64,000 nucleotides of DNA, taken from positions 1 through 64,000 of the forward strand of contig NZ_JACJRV010000029.1 of assembly GCF_014697475.1 (NCBI RefSeq). The letters run 5' to 3'. Within the stretch, counting starts at the first letter, position 1; every line of letters begins with the position of its first letter. Positions 37,626 through 45,566 of the stretch are shown here, piece after piece. The stretch is from Nostoc sp. FACHB-152 (GTDB lineage: Bacteria; Cyanobacteriota; Cyanobacteriia; Cyanobacteriales; Nostocaceae). The translations under genes were made by a program, and so were the position numbers. Under the pieces are notes generated by a model. The model had not been told where the DNA came from, did no database searches, and saw nothing but the letters and a program-made list of their open reading frames with translations.

Positions 37626-37640
37626 TTTTGCCAGTATAAA
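37626..37640 (-). promoter_or_regulatory. Shared 15-mer upstream of cargo gene 2
   Basis: Identical to 35418-35432 and at nearly the same distance from the start codon of its gene. Downstream flanks differ. Confidence 0.4.
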
Positions 37641-37704
37641 GATAAGAATACAGCAATCATCATCATCACACTATTCGCTAAAAGTCTAAGACAGCAAAAA
37701 TCAA

Positions 37705-37718
37705 GTTCGACTTTTGGC
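37705..37718 (+). promoter_or_regulatory. 14-mer GTTCGACTTTTGGC upstream of eCIS operon
   Basis: This 14-mer ends 64 bases before the start codon at 37782. The same 14-mer at 45077-45090 ends 67 bases before the gp25 start at 45157. A related inverted sequence (57932-57948) ends 64 bases before the DUF4255 start at 58012. Equal spacing upstream of three eCIS genes suggests a regulator site or promoter element. Confidence 0.4.
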
Positions 37719-37781
37719 TAATTTTGATTCTCATGCAGTCCGTTTAGCCTGGATCTGAGGACTAATTTTGAGTTTTAGTTT

Positions 37782-38015
37782 ATGGACTCAACTGGAAAGG
37801 AAAAGTTTTTCACACCCAGTAGTGATATCGGCGGTACGGCTGGTTATGCAGGTTCGGCGTTTGCATCCAATGCAAAAGGAGTAGGGAAAACAGCCGATAA
37901 ATATCTTAATGATTCGTTGCTATTAAATCAGCTAACTGAACGCGTATATCAACTTTTACTAGAAGATATGCGTATCCAGCGAGAAAGAGTTAACTATGGT
38001 CATCAAAGGTGGTAG
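37782..38015 (+). CDS. Small eCIS protein with tape-measure-like C-terminus
   Basis: A 77-residue protein that opens the structural operon. The N-terminal half is Gly/Ala/Ser-rich; the C-terminal half is an amphipathic helix 'LTERVYQLLLEDMRIQRERV' ending 'GHQRW'. That end resembles the last 30 residues of the tape-measure protein two genes downstream ('IYYRLRQRIELERERQG...RLPW'). The stop is two bases before the tube gene start. Probably a small tail-completion or assembly factor; no family name is offered. Confidence 0.65.
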   Translation: MDSTGKEKFFTPSSDIGGTAGYAGSAFASNAKGVGKTADKYLNDSLLLNQLTERVYQLLLEDMRIQRERVNYGHQRW

Positions 38016-38017
38016 CT

Positions 38018-38530
38018 ATGGCTGGAAACAATAACGGTAACGTGACTCATGAATTAAACTACGTCACTACTAATAGATTTTATGTAGAAATAGACAAAGC
38101 GATCGCTGCATCTTTTACGGAGTGTTCTGGCTTAAGCGTCCAAATTAAAAAAAATGTATTTTACGAAGGTGGAGTCAACGACCAGCAGAGAATTTATTTA
38201 GGTCAAACAGAATTTGCTGACGTAACTCTAAAACGTGGAATCACAGATAACCAAGGTTTTTGGAAATGGATTAGTTCAGTTTTTACTAAAAAATCAACTC
38301 GGCGTAATGTGAATATTTTAGTATTCAATCAAGCCGGAGAAACCATGATGAGTTGGACTTTGATTGGTGCTATTCCCATAGCCTGGAAAACTCCTGGACT
38401 GCAAGCTGATGGTAATGCAGTTGCTATTGAAGAATTAACTTTAGCTTATGAAGGTTTGGAAGTAGGCAAAGATAAAGGTGGCGGTAATCCTACATCACGT
38501 ATGTCAACGGGATTTTTCTCATCGCATTAG
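38018..38530 (+). CDS. eCIS tube protein (T4 gp19-like)
   Basis: A 170-residue tail tube protein: 'NRFYVEIDKAIAASFTECSGLSVQIKK' (split motif), 'DVTLKRGIT', 'FWKWISSVF', 'NVNILVFNQAGETMMSWTLIGAIPIAWKTPGLQADGNAVAIEELTLAYEGLEV' in shortened form. These are the hallmarks of the phage tail tube family used by eCIS (Pvc1/Pvc5 type). A GTG at 38009 is open, but ATG at 38018 has AAAGGTGG upstream at good spacing. It is one of three tube paralogues, the others at 60584 and 61063. This one, beside the spike genes, may be the tube initiator. Confidence 0.9.
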   Translation: MAGNNNGNVTHELNYVTTNRFYVEIDKAIAASFTECSGLSVQIKKNVFYEGGVNDQQRIYLGQTEFADVTLKRGITDNQGFWKWISSVFTKKSTRRNVNILVFNQAGETMMSWTLIGAIPIAWKTPGLQADGNAVAIEELTLAYEGLEVGKDKGGGNPTSRMSTGFFSSH

Positions 38531-38554
38531 GTATAACCTAATTTATATAAGAAT

Positions 38555-41500
38555 ATGCCAATTATTCAATCACTATTGGGTAGTCAAGGGAATCCACTTG
38601 GGCAAAAATCCTATCTTGGATATCAGCACAATATATCTTCACAATCAAACACTAACTCCCTGCATTATCGAAATAGCAATTTTATTAAACCTTTAGTTAC
38701 AACAAAACCAATTTTTCAACCATCTAAATTTTTATTAGCCCGTAAACGTCACCCCTTTATAGATACACTAATTACAGATGGAGATAACTTTGGAATTCCA
38801 GAGATCGATTCTGATTTGCCAGCAATAGAATTAGACAAATCTAATTCTATTGCACAGGCAAATATTCCCGATGGAGGAACAAAGATAAAATTTGATATTA
38901 GCAAGATGTCAAATTTATTACAAACTCAAATAGCAAGTAATTTAGATAATAAGATATTAACTGAAAAATCTTCTCAAATAACAGCACCAAAAAATACAGC
39001 TAAAACTAAAAAATCATCACAATCAAAATCGGTTCACAAACCCAAAGCCCAAAAATCACCCAAGTCATATAATTCTCAAAGAAAAACAAAAATTATTGAT
39101 AAAATTTCTAATAATAGTGATGGTAATTTATTAACTACAGATGGTTTGTACAGCGAAATAGATAATACCTCAACAATACAACCACTTAATTTAAATAATA
39201 GTGCGATCGCTATTAATCCAACCGAGACTATAATTAGTGATTCAGAAGATAACTTATCCTTGCTTAGAAAGTTGAATAGTGATAAATCATCAGTAATTAC
39301 TGATTTACCATCTAATTCAACCGATATTTTATCTGATGTTGCTCATGCTGACAAAGAGGAAATATTAAATCAAAATAGTGAACCATATATTGATAGCAGT
39401 AATCTAATAGAAGATAAAATCTTAGAACTTGAATCATATCAGAATAGCCAAGATATTAATACAATAGATGAATTTTCTAATCAGCCCCAAGCACTAGATA
39501 ATGAAACACAGCTAGATAATGATCCTTTCATTAATCCTGGGTATTCAAAAAACAATGAATATCCAAATTTTACGCAGCCAGATGCTTTAAGAGAACCTAA
39601 TAAAATTTCACCATTATCAATTTCTCCCAAAACAGAATCACATCTATTTTATAGTCATAGCAATATAGATGAAGTTCCTGAAGAATCATCAAACACAGTC
39701 TTGGAAACAAACCAAGATTCTTCATCATCAAGTAATACCAATAATAGTAGTTTACTAGAAACGGAACCTTTAGTTTCAGAAATTATCTCGCCTAAGCTTG
39801 AGAATATACCAAATTCATCTAATTATTTAGATAATACTCAGGAACAACCGATGATTTATGATATAAATTATTTTGACAACAAAGCTAACTCTGTAGATGA
39901 GGTTATTGCGTTAGATACCAAAAAAAATATTATTAATATCCCAAAAACACAATCTATAAATACTGAAGATATTGAATTAAAGTCAACATCACCTATTATT
40001 GACAGCCAAACTAATTTATTCATAACGCGTGAAGAAGTTAGTACACCAAAACCAAAAAGAGTTACACCTGATATCACATCGACAGATTCATCAGATATTC
40101 AGGAAGATAACATCATACAAGCAACGACTATTCACCCAGAAATTCAATCCTCTATATCATCACAGGAAAATCTCGCACCGTTAATTACGATTCAACCTGA
40201 CACTACATCACCAGCAGCACAAGAGATTGAAGATACTAATACATTAGAATTAACAGCAGTTACACCTGTTACTAATTCACCCATATCCCCACAATCTGAG
40301 GAAGAATATACACCAGAATTAACTACAATTCAACCTGATACCACCTCAAGCACAGCACCAAATATTGAAGATATTCACACAAAAGAATTAGCTACAATTA
40401 CGCCTGATATATCACCTATATCACCGCAATTAGAGGCAGAATCTACACCAGAATTCACTGCAATTCAACTTGATACTATATCAAACACATCACCAGAAAT
40501 TGAAAATCAAAACACAGCAGGATTAACAGCAATCACGCCTGCTAGTACATCATTCATATCACCACAGTCTGACGAAGAATCTACACTGGAATTAACTAAG
40601 ATTCAAGCTGACGCTACCTTAATCACATCACCAGAAATTGAAAATCAAAACATAGCAGAATTAACAGCAATTACGCCTGTTGCTACATCTCCCCTATCAC
40701 CTCCATTGGCGGAAGAATATACACCAGAATTAACTAAGATTCAAGCTGATACAACCTCAAATACATCACCAAATATTGAAGATATTCATCCAAAAAAATT
40801 AGCAGCAATTACGCCTGCTAGTACATCATCCATATCACCACAATCTGAGCAAAACTCTACACCAAATTCAAATATAGTTAACTCAGAGACTGCTGATATA
40901 TCATTAAAAAATATCACTGAAGCTGAGAATTTGGCGACTTTCAGCAAGATGATAGAAAATGAACAACCAATTCAATCAGATGCAAGTTTAGCAATTAATA
41001 ATTTTGAACTGTCCAACTTTGTACCTAATTTTAATACATCAGAAAACACATCTCCTCCAGACAATGTAGATAATACTTCCAGCATTGACATTGAGCCAGC
41101 ACCTATCTTAAATAATTTACCAGCACCTAAAGGTTATGCTACTGGTGGTCATGTTACCGCAACCTCAGTAGAAAATCATCAACCAGTAGCACCCTCTGAT
41201 ACTGTACCTGCAATGCTGACACCTGGAGAATTTGTGATTAATGCTAAAGATGCACAAAAAAATCTCCAGATACTCCAGCATATCAACACCGGAGGTTCAG
41301 CCGAGGAGATGATATCTCCTAGTTTTGAGGAAAGTTATCTTCAAACCCCGGAAGCCAGGAATTTGCTAGAACATACGACTAAAGTCGATTCTTTTTTAGA
41401 GACTCCATTACAACGCCAAACTGCTGAACCTGATATATCTACAGAACCGACTCCTATAAGTTCGCCTTCTTTGGGTATGGAAATTGGGAAGCAAAGGCGA

Positions 41501-42025
41501 TCGCTACTTAACCCTCCACAAATTAATATGGTGGAAGAAACAACAAATATTTCTGATCAATCTTCACCACATTATTCTTCACCTTCCCTGATTTTCCGTA
41601 AGACTAATTCAACTACTAACACTCACACCCCCTCTCAATGGTCAAGTGTTGAAGAATTATTAAATGGTAGTAATGATGAATTTACTAACTTTAACTTCGG
41701 CGGCGTAGAAAATAATTGGCAAAATAGCCCATCTTCTCAGTTTGCATCATCTTCCACATCAACACAGATTTTGACTAAGCGACTTCCTACACCTCAAGGT
41801 TTTGCTAATGGAGGTGAAGTAATAGCACCCGATATATCACGAGACATTGCACCCATCACCGAAACTATACAAAGCCCATTATCATCTTCAGCAACAGAAA
41901 ATAATGATGATCATGATGATGAAAAAATTGAAGCTTTAGCCCAAGCAATTTATTACAGGTTAAGGCAAAGAATCGAACTCGAAAGGGAGCGTCAAGGAAT
42001 ATATGTAGGTCGCTTACCTTGGTAA
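38555..42025 (+). CDS. Tape-measure protein with long disordered repeat region
   Basis: A 1156-residue protein rich in Ser, Thr, Asn, Ile and Glu. Residues 100-540 look disordered. Residues about 545-775 hold five degenerate 44-46-residue repeats ('TTSxTSPxIEDxxxxEL'). Residues 860-905 have the tape-measure signature: 'GYATGGHV', then 'DTVPAMLTPGEFVINAKDA'. A second 'GFANGGEV' lies near 1083. The end is a charged helix, 'IYYRLRQRIELERERQG'. Tape measures set tube length. At about 0.15 nm per helical residue it would span roughly 170 nm, which is a rule of thumb only. No hydrophobic segment typical of many phage tape measures is seen. Confidence 0.72.
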   Translation: MPIIQSLLGSQGNPLGQKSYLGYQHNISSQSNTNSLHYRNSNFIKPLVTTKPIFQPSKFLLARKRHPFIDTLITDGDNFGIPEIDSDLPAIELDKSNSIAQANIPDGGTKIKFDISKMSNLLQTQIASNLDNKILTEKSSQITAPKNTAKTKKSSQSKSVHKPKAQKSPKSYNSQRKTKIIDKISNNSDGNLLTTDGLYSEIDNTSTIQPLNLNNSAIAINPTETIISDSEDNLSLLRKLNSDKSSVITDLPSNSTDILSDVAHADKEEILNQNSEPYIDSSNLIEDKILELESYQNSQDINTIDEFSNQPQALDNETQLDNDPFINPGYSKNNEYPNFTQPDALREPNKISPLSISPKTESHLFYSHSNIDEVPEESSNTVLETNQDSSSSSNTNNSSLLETEPLVSEIISPKLENIPNSSNYLDNTQEQPMIYDINYFDNKANSVDEVIALDTKKNIINIPKTQSINTEDIELKSTSPIIDSQTNLFITREEVSTPKPKRVTPDITSTDSSDIQEDNIIQATTIHPEIQSSISSQENLAPLITIQPDTTSPAAQEIEDTNTLELTAVTPVTNSPISPQSEEEYTPELTTIQPDTTSSTAPNIEDIHTKELATITPDISPISPQLEAESTPEFTAIQLDTISNTSPEIENQNTAGLTAITPASTSFISPQSDEESTLELTKIQADATLITSPEIENQNIAELTAITPVATSPLSPPLAEEYTPELTKIQADTTSNTSPNIEDIHPKKLAAITPASTSSISPQSEQNSTPNSNIVNSETADISLKNITEAENLATFSKMIENEQPIQSDASLAINNFELSNFVPNFNTSENTSPPDNVDNTSSIDIEPAPILNNLPAPKGYATGGHVTATSVENHQPVAPSDTVPAMLTPGEFVINAKDAQKNLQILQHINTGGSAEEMISPSFEESYLQTPEARNLLEHTTKVDSFLETPLQRQTAEPDISTEPTPISSPSLGMEIGKQRRSLLNPPQINMVEETTNISDQSSPHYSSPSLIFRKTNSTTNTHTPSQWSSVEELLNGSNDEFTNFNFGGVENNWQNSPSSQFASSSTSTQILTKRLPTPQGFANGGEVIAPDISRDIAPITETIQSPLSSSATENNDDHDDEKIEALAQAIYYRLRQRIELERERQGIYVGRLPW
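40189..40870 (+). repeat. Five degenerate in-frame repeats in the tape-measure gene
   Basis: Units begin near 40189, 40321-40327, 40459, 40597 and 40735 with the ATTCAAxCTGAxxCTA core, about 132-138 bases apart. Each encodes an I-Q-x-D-T-T-S...P-E-I-E...L-T-A-I-T-P module. Length change by one unit would change the encoded rod by about 45 residues. Confidence 0.75.
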
Positions 42026-42053
42026 AGTATTTAATAATTTGAGGAGCAATATT

Positions 42054-42572
42054 ATGGCAAACCAGACACTTGTAAAAGCGAAACTCGTAGCCTATAACGG
42101 TGAAGCCCCAGACATAGAATTCATGTTTAATCCTAGCGATATTAGTTTTTCGCGCACAGTAAATTGGTCAAGTAATCAAGGTAATAGAGGAACTACTTTA
42201 CTTCCGAAAGTAAACTTTTCTAGTGTGGAGCCTTATAAGTTTACTTTAAAACAGTTACTTTTTGATACTTATGAAACTAAAGAATCAGTAATGAATAAGT
42301 ATATCAATAAGATAAAAAAAGGAGTAGAAACTATTAATGGTTCCCCAGACCAACGTCCACCAGTTTATATATTAACTTGGGGAAGTGAATATTTTTATTG
42401 TGTGATGACAAGTTTAACCTATACATTGAATATGTTTTTGAATGATGGTACACCAGTTAGAGCAATAGTAGAGATAGCTTTACAAGAAGTAGATAAAAAT
42501 AATATGCCTGGAGGAAAAGAATCAGCTTCTCAAGGTGAGGCTCGGACAGCAGATCCTAAAGTAACATCATGA
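42054..42572 (+). CDS. eCIS tube adaptor protein (Pvc7-like CIS tube family)
   Basis: A 172-residue protein: 'KAKLVAYNGEAPDIEFMFNPSDISFSRTVNW' in outline, then 'FTLKQLLFDTYETKESV' and 'PPVYILTWGSEYFYCVMTSLTYTLNMFLNDGTPVRAIVEIALQE' in outline. This is the contractile-injection tube-end family that joins the tube to the spike; the usual C-terminal LysM module is absent. ATG at 42054 has GAGGAG seven bases upstream, so the TTG at 42039 is not used. Confidence 0.88.
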   Translation: MANQTLVKAKLVAYNGEAPDIEFMFNPSDISFSRTVNWSSNQGNRGTTLLPKVNFSSVEPYKFTLKQLLFDTYETKESVMNKYINKIKKGVETINGSPDQRPPVYILTWGSEYFYCVMTSLTYTLNMFLNDGTPVRAIVEIALQEVDKNNMPGGKESASQGEARTADPKVTS

Positions 42573-42611
42573 GATAATTATCAATAAAAATTTATAAAAT
42601 CATTAATTATT

Positions 42612-44378
42612 ATGCCAGACCGTAGCCTTTATTTAAGTGAACCAAAAATTCAGATAGAGGGGCAAGATGCTTCTCCAGAATTAGTCAAAGATATATTACA
42701 AATTACCGTTGAAGAAAGTCTGCATTTACCAGCAATGTTTACGCTGGTAATACATAATAGTTATCTGCCTACTGTTAAACGTTCAGAATACAAAGAGTGG
42801 CGACACCAAAAGCTATTTGAAATTGGCAAACAAATAAAAATCGGCTTTGTTTCGAGTACAACTCAAGATAGTAACTTTAAAAAAAAATTAGAACATGGCT
42901 TAATTGAGGGAGAAATTACAGGTATAGAAACTCACTTTAATGAGAAAACAGAAGCACCCATTATTATTCGTGGTTATGATATTTCTCATCGGCTGCATAG
43001 AGGGCGTTATAATCGTTCATTTTTGAATCAAACTGATAGCGATATAGTTAAGAAAATAGCCAATGAAGTGGGTATATTGTTAGGGAAAATCGACGCTAGT
43101 GGCGTAAATCATGAATATGTCTTTCAAGAAAACCAAACTAACATGGAGTTTTTGAGAGAACGGGCGGCTCGGATTGGATATGAATTATTTATCGAGGATG
43201 GAAAACTAAATTTTCGACAACCAGAAAGTAAAGAATCTCTAAACCTAAAATGGTTAGATGAAATTAGTAAATTTAGTGTTCGGGTGACAAATGCTGAACA
43301 AGTAAATGCTGTAGAAGTGCGTAGTTGGGATTATACTCGAAAAAAATTGATTGCTTCAGAAGCTAAATCAGAAAAAGTAATTACTGAAACAGGTAATGGC
43401 AAAGGGAGTAAAACCAGTACAGCATTTAAAGGTAAACCTCCCAGCCCAAAAATGATAGTTGTAGATCAACCAGTGGCGACAGAGAATGAAGCTAAAAAGA
43501 TGGCTCAAGCTTTGTGTGATGAACTGGGAGGAGAATTTGTCTATGCAGATGCTCAAGCATACGGAAATCCGCAAATTCGTCCAGGGCGGATTATCAATCT
43601 TGAAGGTATGGGCGATCGCTATAGTGGTAAGTATTATGTAACAGAAACACGCCATTTCTACACTCAAAGAGTGTATACAACAGATTTTAGTGTGCGGGGT
43701 TTACGTCCAGGCAACTTATTTTCTACCTTATCCACACAAACACACCTGCAACCAGGGCAAACATTCTTAGTAGGAATTGTCACCAATAATAAAGACCCCA
43801 AAGGTTGGGGAAGAGTAAAAGTCAAGTTTCCTACCCTAACCGAACAAGATGAAAGTCACTGGGCGAGAGTAGTCGCCATCGGTGCAGGCCCTAATCGTGG
43901 TTTTGATTGTTTACCAGAAATAAATGATGAGGTCTTAGTAGGTTTTGAACATGGCGACATCCACCGTCCATACATACTTGGCGGTGTGTGGAATGGTAAA
44001 GATGCACCGCCAGAAAAAGTAGATGACTCAGTTGTTAAAGGTGTCCGATTACGTACCTTTAAAACTCGTACAGGGCATACTCTACAGTATATCGAAGAAG
44101 ATAAGGCAGCGAGTAAAGCAGGTATTCGTTTACAAACAACTAAAGGTCACAAAATTTATCTTAATGATAGCGATCAGTTCATCGAGATTAAAACCACTGG
44201 TGGTCATAGTATCAAAATGGACGATAGAGGTAAATCAATTACTATAGAAACAACAGGTGGACATAGCATCAAAATGAGCGATGCAACTCAATCAGTCACC
44301 ATTAAATCAACAGGCAATCTCGATATTAACGCAACTGGCATAATTACAATCAAAGGTTCCTTAATTAAACTCAATTAA
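42612..44378 (+). CDS. VgrG-like spike protein (Pvc8 type)
   Basis: A 588-residue spike. Residues 1-370 are gp27/late-control-D-like ('IIIRGYDISHRLHRGRYNRSF', 'NMEFLRERAARIGYELFIEDGKL', split). Then comes a gp5-like OB domain ('LVGIVTNNKDPKGWGRVKVKFPTL', 'WARVVAIGAG', 'LPEINDEVLVGFEHGDIHRPYILGGVWNG', split). The end is a beta-helix with near repeats 'TGGHSIKMDD', 'TGGHSIKMSD' and 'SITIETTG'. Trimers of such proteins form the membrane-piercing hub, tipped by PAAR. Between tube adaptor and PAAR, as in other eCIS. Confidence 0.92.
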   Translation: MPDRSLYLSEPKIQIEGQDASPELVKDILQITVEESLHLPAMFTLVIHNSYLPTVKRSEYKEWRHQKLFEIGKQIKIGFVSSTTQDSNFKKKLEHGLIEGEITGIETHFNEKTEAPIIIRGYDISHRLHRGRYNRSFLNQTDSDIVKKIANEVGILLGKIDASGVNHEYVFQENQTNMEFLRERAARIGYELFIEDGKLNFRQPESKESLNLKWLDEISKFSVRVTNAEQVNAVEVRSWDYTRKKLIASEAKSEKVITETGNGKGSKTSTAFKGKPPSPKMIVVDQPVATENEAKKMAQALCDELGGEFVYADAQAYGNPQIRPGRIINLEGMGDRYSGKYYVTETRHFYTQRVYTTDFSVRGLRPGNLFSTLSTQTHLQPGQTFLVGIVTNNKDPKGWGRVKVKFPTLTEQDESHWARVVAIGAGPNRGFDCLPEINDEVLVGFEHGDIHRPYILGGVWNGKDAPPEKVDDSVVKGVRLRTFKTRTGHTLQYIEEDKAASKAGIRLQTTKGHKIYLNDSDQFIEIKTTGGHSIKMDDRGKSITIETTGGHSIKMSDATQSVTIKSTGNLDINATGIITIKGSLIKLN

Positions 44379-44409
44379 TCTCCATAAAATCTCCGCGCCA
44401 CTCTGTCTT

Positions 44410-44452
44410 GAAAAGTTTGCTCAACGGGGGAAACCCCCGCACGCAACTTTTC
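44410..44452 (+). repeat. Palindromic element with CGGGGG/CCCCCG core
   Basis: GAAAAGTT (44410-44417) pairs with AACTTTTC (44445-44452), around GGGGG-AAA-CCCCC (44426-44438). The core TTGCTCAACGGGGGAA matches the reverse complement of the hairpin at 12641-12681, but the outer arms differ and stay complementary. It lies between the VgrG and PAAR genes. Confidence 0.65.
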
Positions 44453-44502
44453 GCTGCGCTAACCTCTGTGTACCTCTGCGTTAAAAAATCATTCAAATAA
44501 TC

Positions 44503-45015
44503 ATGTCTAAACCAGCCGCCAGAATTACCGATAACGTCGCTCATCCCTTACCCCCAGTATTAACAGGAGGCCCCGGTAGCCCTAATGTACTGATTGGCAA
44601 TTTACCAGCGTGGCGGGGAATACCCGCAGCCGCCCTTCCCGCTTTACAGTCTGCCAAACAAGCATCAGATATAGCTGTTCAAACGGCTGAAGCCGCCAGC
44701 AAAGCCGCAACTGGTACTCCAGGCGCACCAGCAGCCATTGCGGCTGAACAAACTACAAAAGCCACCGCCGCCGCCACTATGAGTAGCATGATTTCTGCTG
44801 CTGCTGCTTCCTCTCCTCCCTCGATGGCGGATATTCACCAATGTGCCACTCCCTTACCTATCCCACCCCACGGGCCGGGTGTGGTAATTGATGGTAGTAA
44901 GACGGTTTTAATTAATGGTCTACCCGCCTGTCGTCTGGGTGATACTATTCTCGAAGCATTGGGGCCTACTAACAAAATTGTGAAAGGCGAGCCTACGGTG
45001 TTGATTGGTGGTTGA
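44503..45015 (+). CDS. PAAR-like spike tip protein
   Basis: A 170-residue PAAR protein split by an insert. The first half has 'AARITDNVAHPLPPVLTGGPGSPNVLIGN' in outline; the second has 'HQCATPLPIPPHGPGVVIDG', 'VLINGLPACRLGDTI' and 'GEPTVLIGG'. Between them (about 45-105) is an Ala-rich helical stretch. PAAR caps the VgrG spike with a metal-bound tip (His/Cys candidates: H15, H and C of 'HQC', C of 'PACR'). It follows the VgrG gene, as expected. Confidence 0.9.
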   Translation: MSKPAARITDNVAHPLPPVLTGGPGSPNVLIGNLPAWRGIPAAALPALQSAKQASDIAVQTAEAASKAATGTPGAPAAIAAEQTTKATAAATMSSMISAAAASSPPSMADIHQCATPLPIPPHGPGVVIDGSKTVLINGLPACRLGDTILEALGPTNKIVKGEPTVLIGG

Positions 45016-45076
45016 GTGAGGGGTTAGAGGCTAGAGGAATGACCTCATTGGGATGAAAACTGCTGTAAGAATTATT

Positions 45077-45090
45077 GTTCGACTTTTGGC
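45077..45090 (+). promoter_or_regulatory. 14-mer GTTCGACTTTTGGC upstream of gp25 gene
   Basis: Second exact copy of the 37705-37718 element, 67 bases from the next start codon. Confidence 0.4.
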
Positions 45091-45156
45091 GAATAGGCTT
45101 ATGGCTATTGTGTCGGTATCTTTTTAAGGTATAGATGTAATAGCCATATCATACCT

Positions 45157-45564
45157 ATGGTTTATGATCAGCGAAAAGATTATCTAGGGACTGGTTGGGC
45201 TTTCCCTTTGCAGTTGAGTTTGCAAGGGGGAATCCAAAAGACTAGTGAAGACCAAAAAGTTAGAGAGTCTATCTGGATTATTCTCCGGACGGGAGTTGGT
45301 GAGCGCGTTTATCGACCTAATTTCGGTTCGCGCTTGTCGGAGTTGGCATTTGCACCTTTGAATACCGATACTCTGCTGCGAATTCGTCTTTATGTCTTGG
45401 AAGCTTTGGAAGTGTGGGAACCACGAATCACTATTGATGAAGTTCTGACGGAACCCGACCCTATACGTGGCAGAGTGAACATCATCATCAATTATCGGTT
45501 GAAAGATTATGCCGATATTCACAGCTTTGTTTATCCATTCTATTTGCTGGCTGCTGGAGAGTAA
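45157..45564 (+). CDS. Baseplate protein gp25/GPW-like (Pvc9 type)
   Basis: A 135-residue gpW/gp25 protein: 'GTGWAFPLQL' at the start, 'SIWIILRTGVGERVYRPNFGSRLSELAFAP' (split) in the middle, and 'ALEVWEPRITIDEVLTEPDP'. The EPR motif and 'RPxFGS' are family hallmarks. It nucleates the sheath on the baseplate. Two bases separate it from the gpJ-like gene. Confidence 0.93.
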   Translation: MVYDQRKDYLGTGWAFPLQLSLQGGIQKTSEDQKVRESIWIILRTGVGERVYRPNFGSRLSELAFAPLNTDTLLRIRLYVLEALEVWEPRITIDEVLTEPDPIRGRVNIIINYRLKDYADIHSFVYPFYLLAAGE

Positions 45565-45566
45565 CT

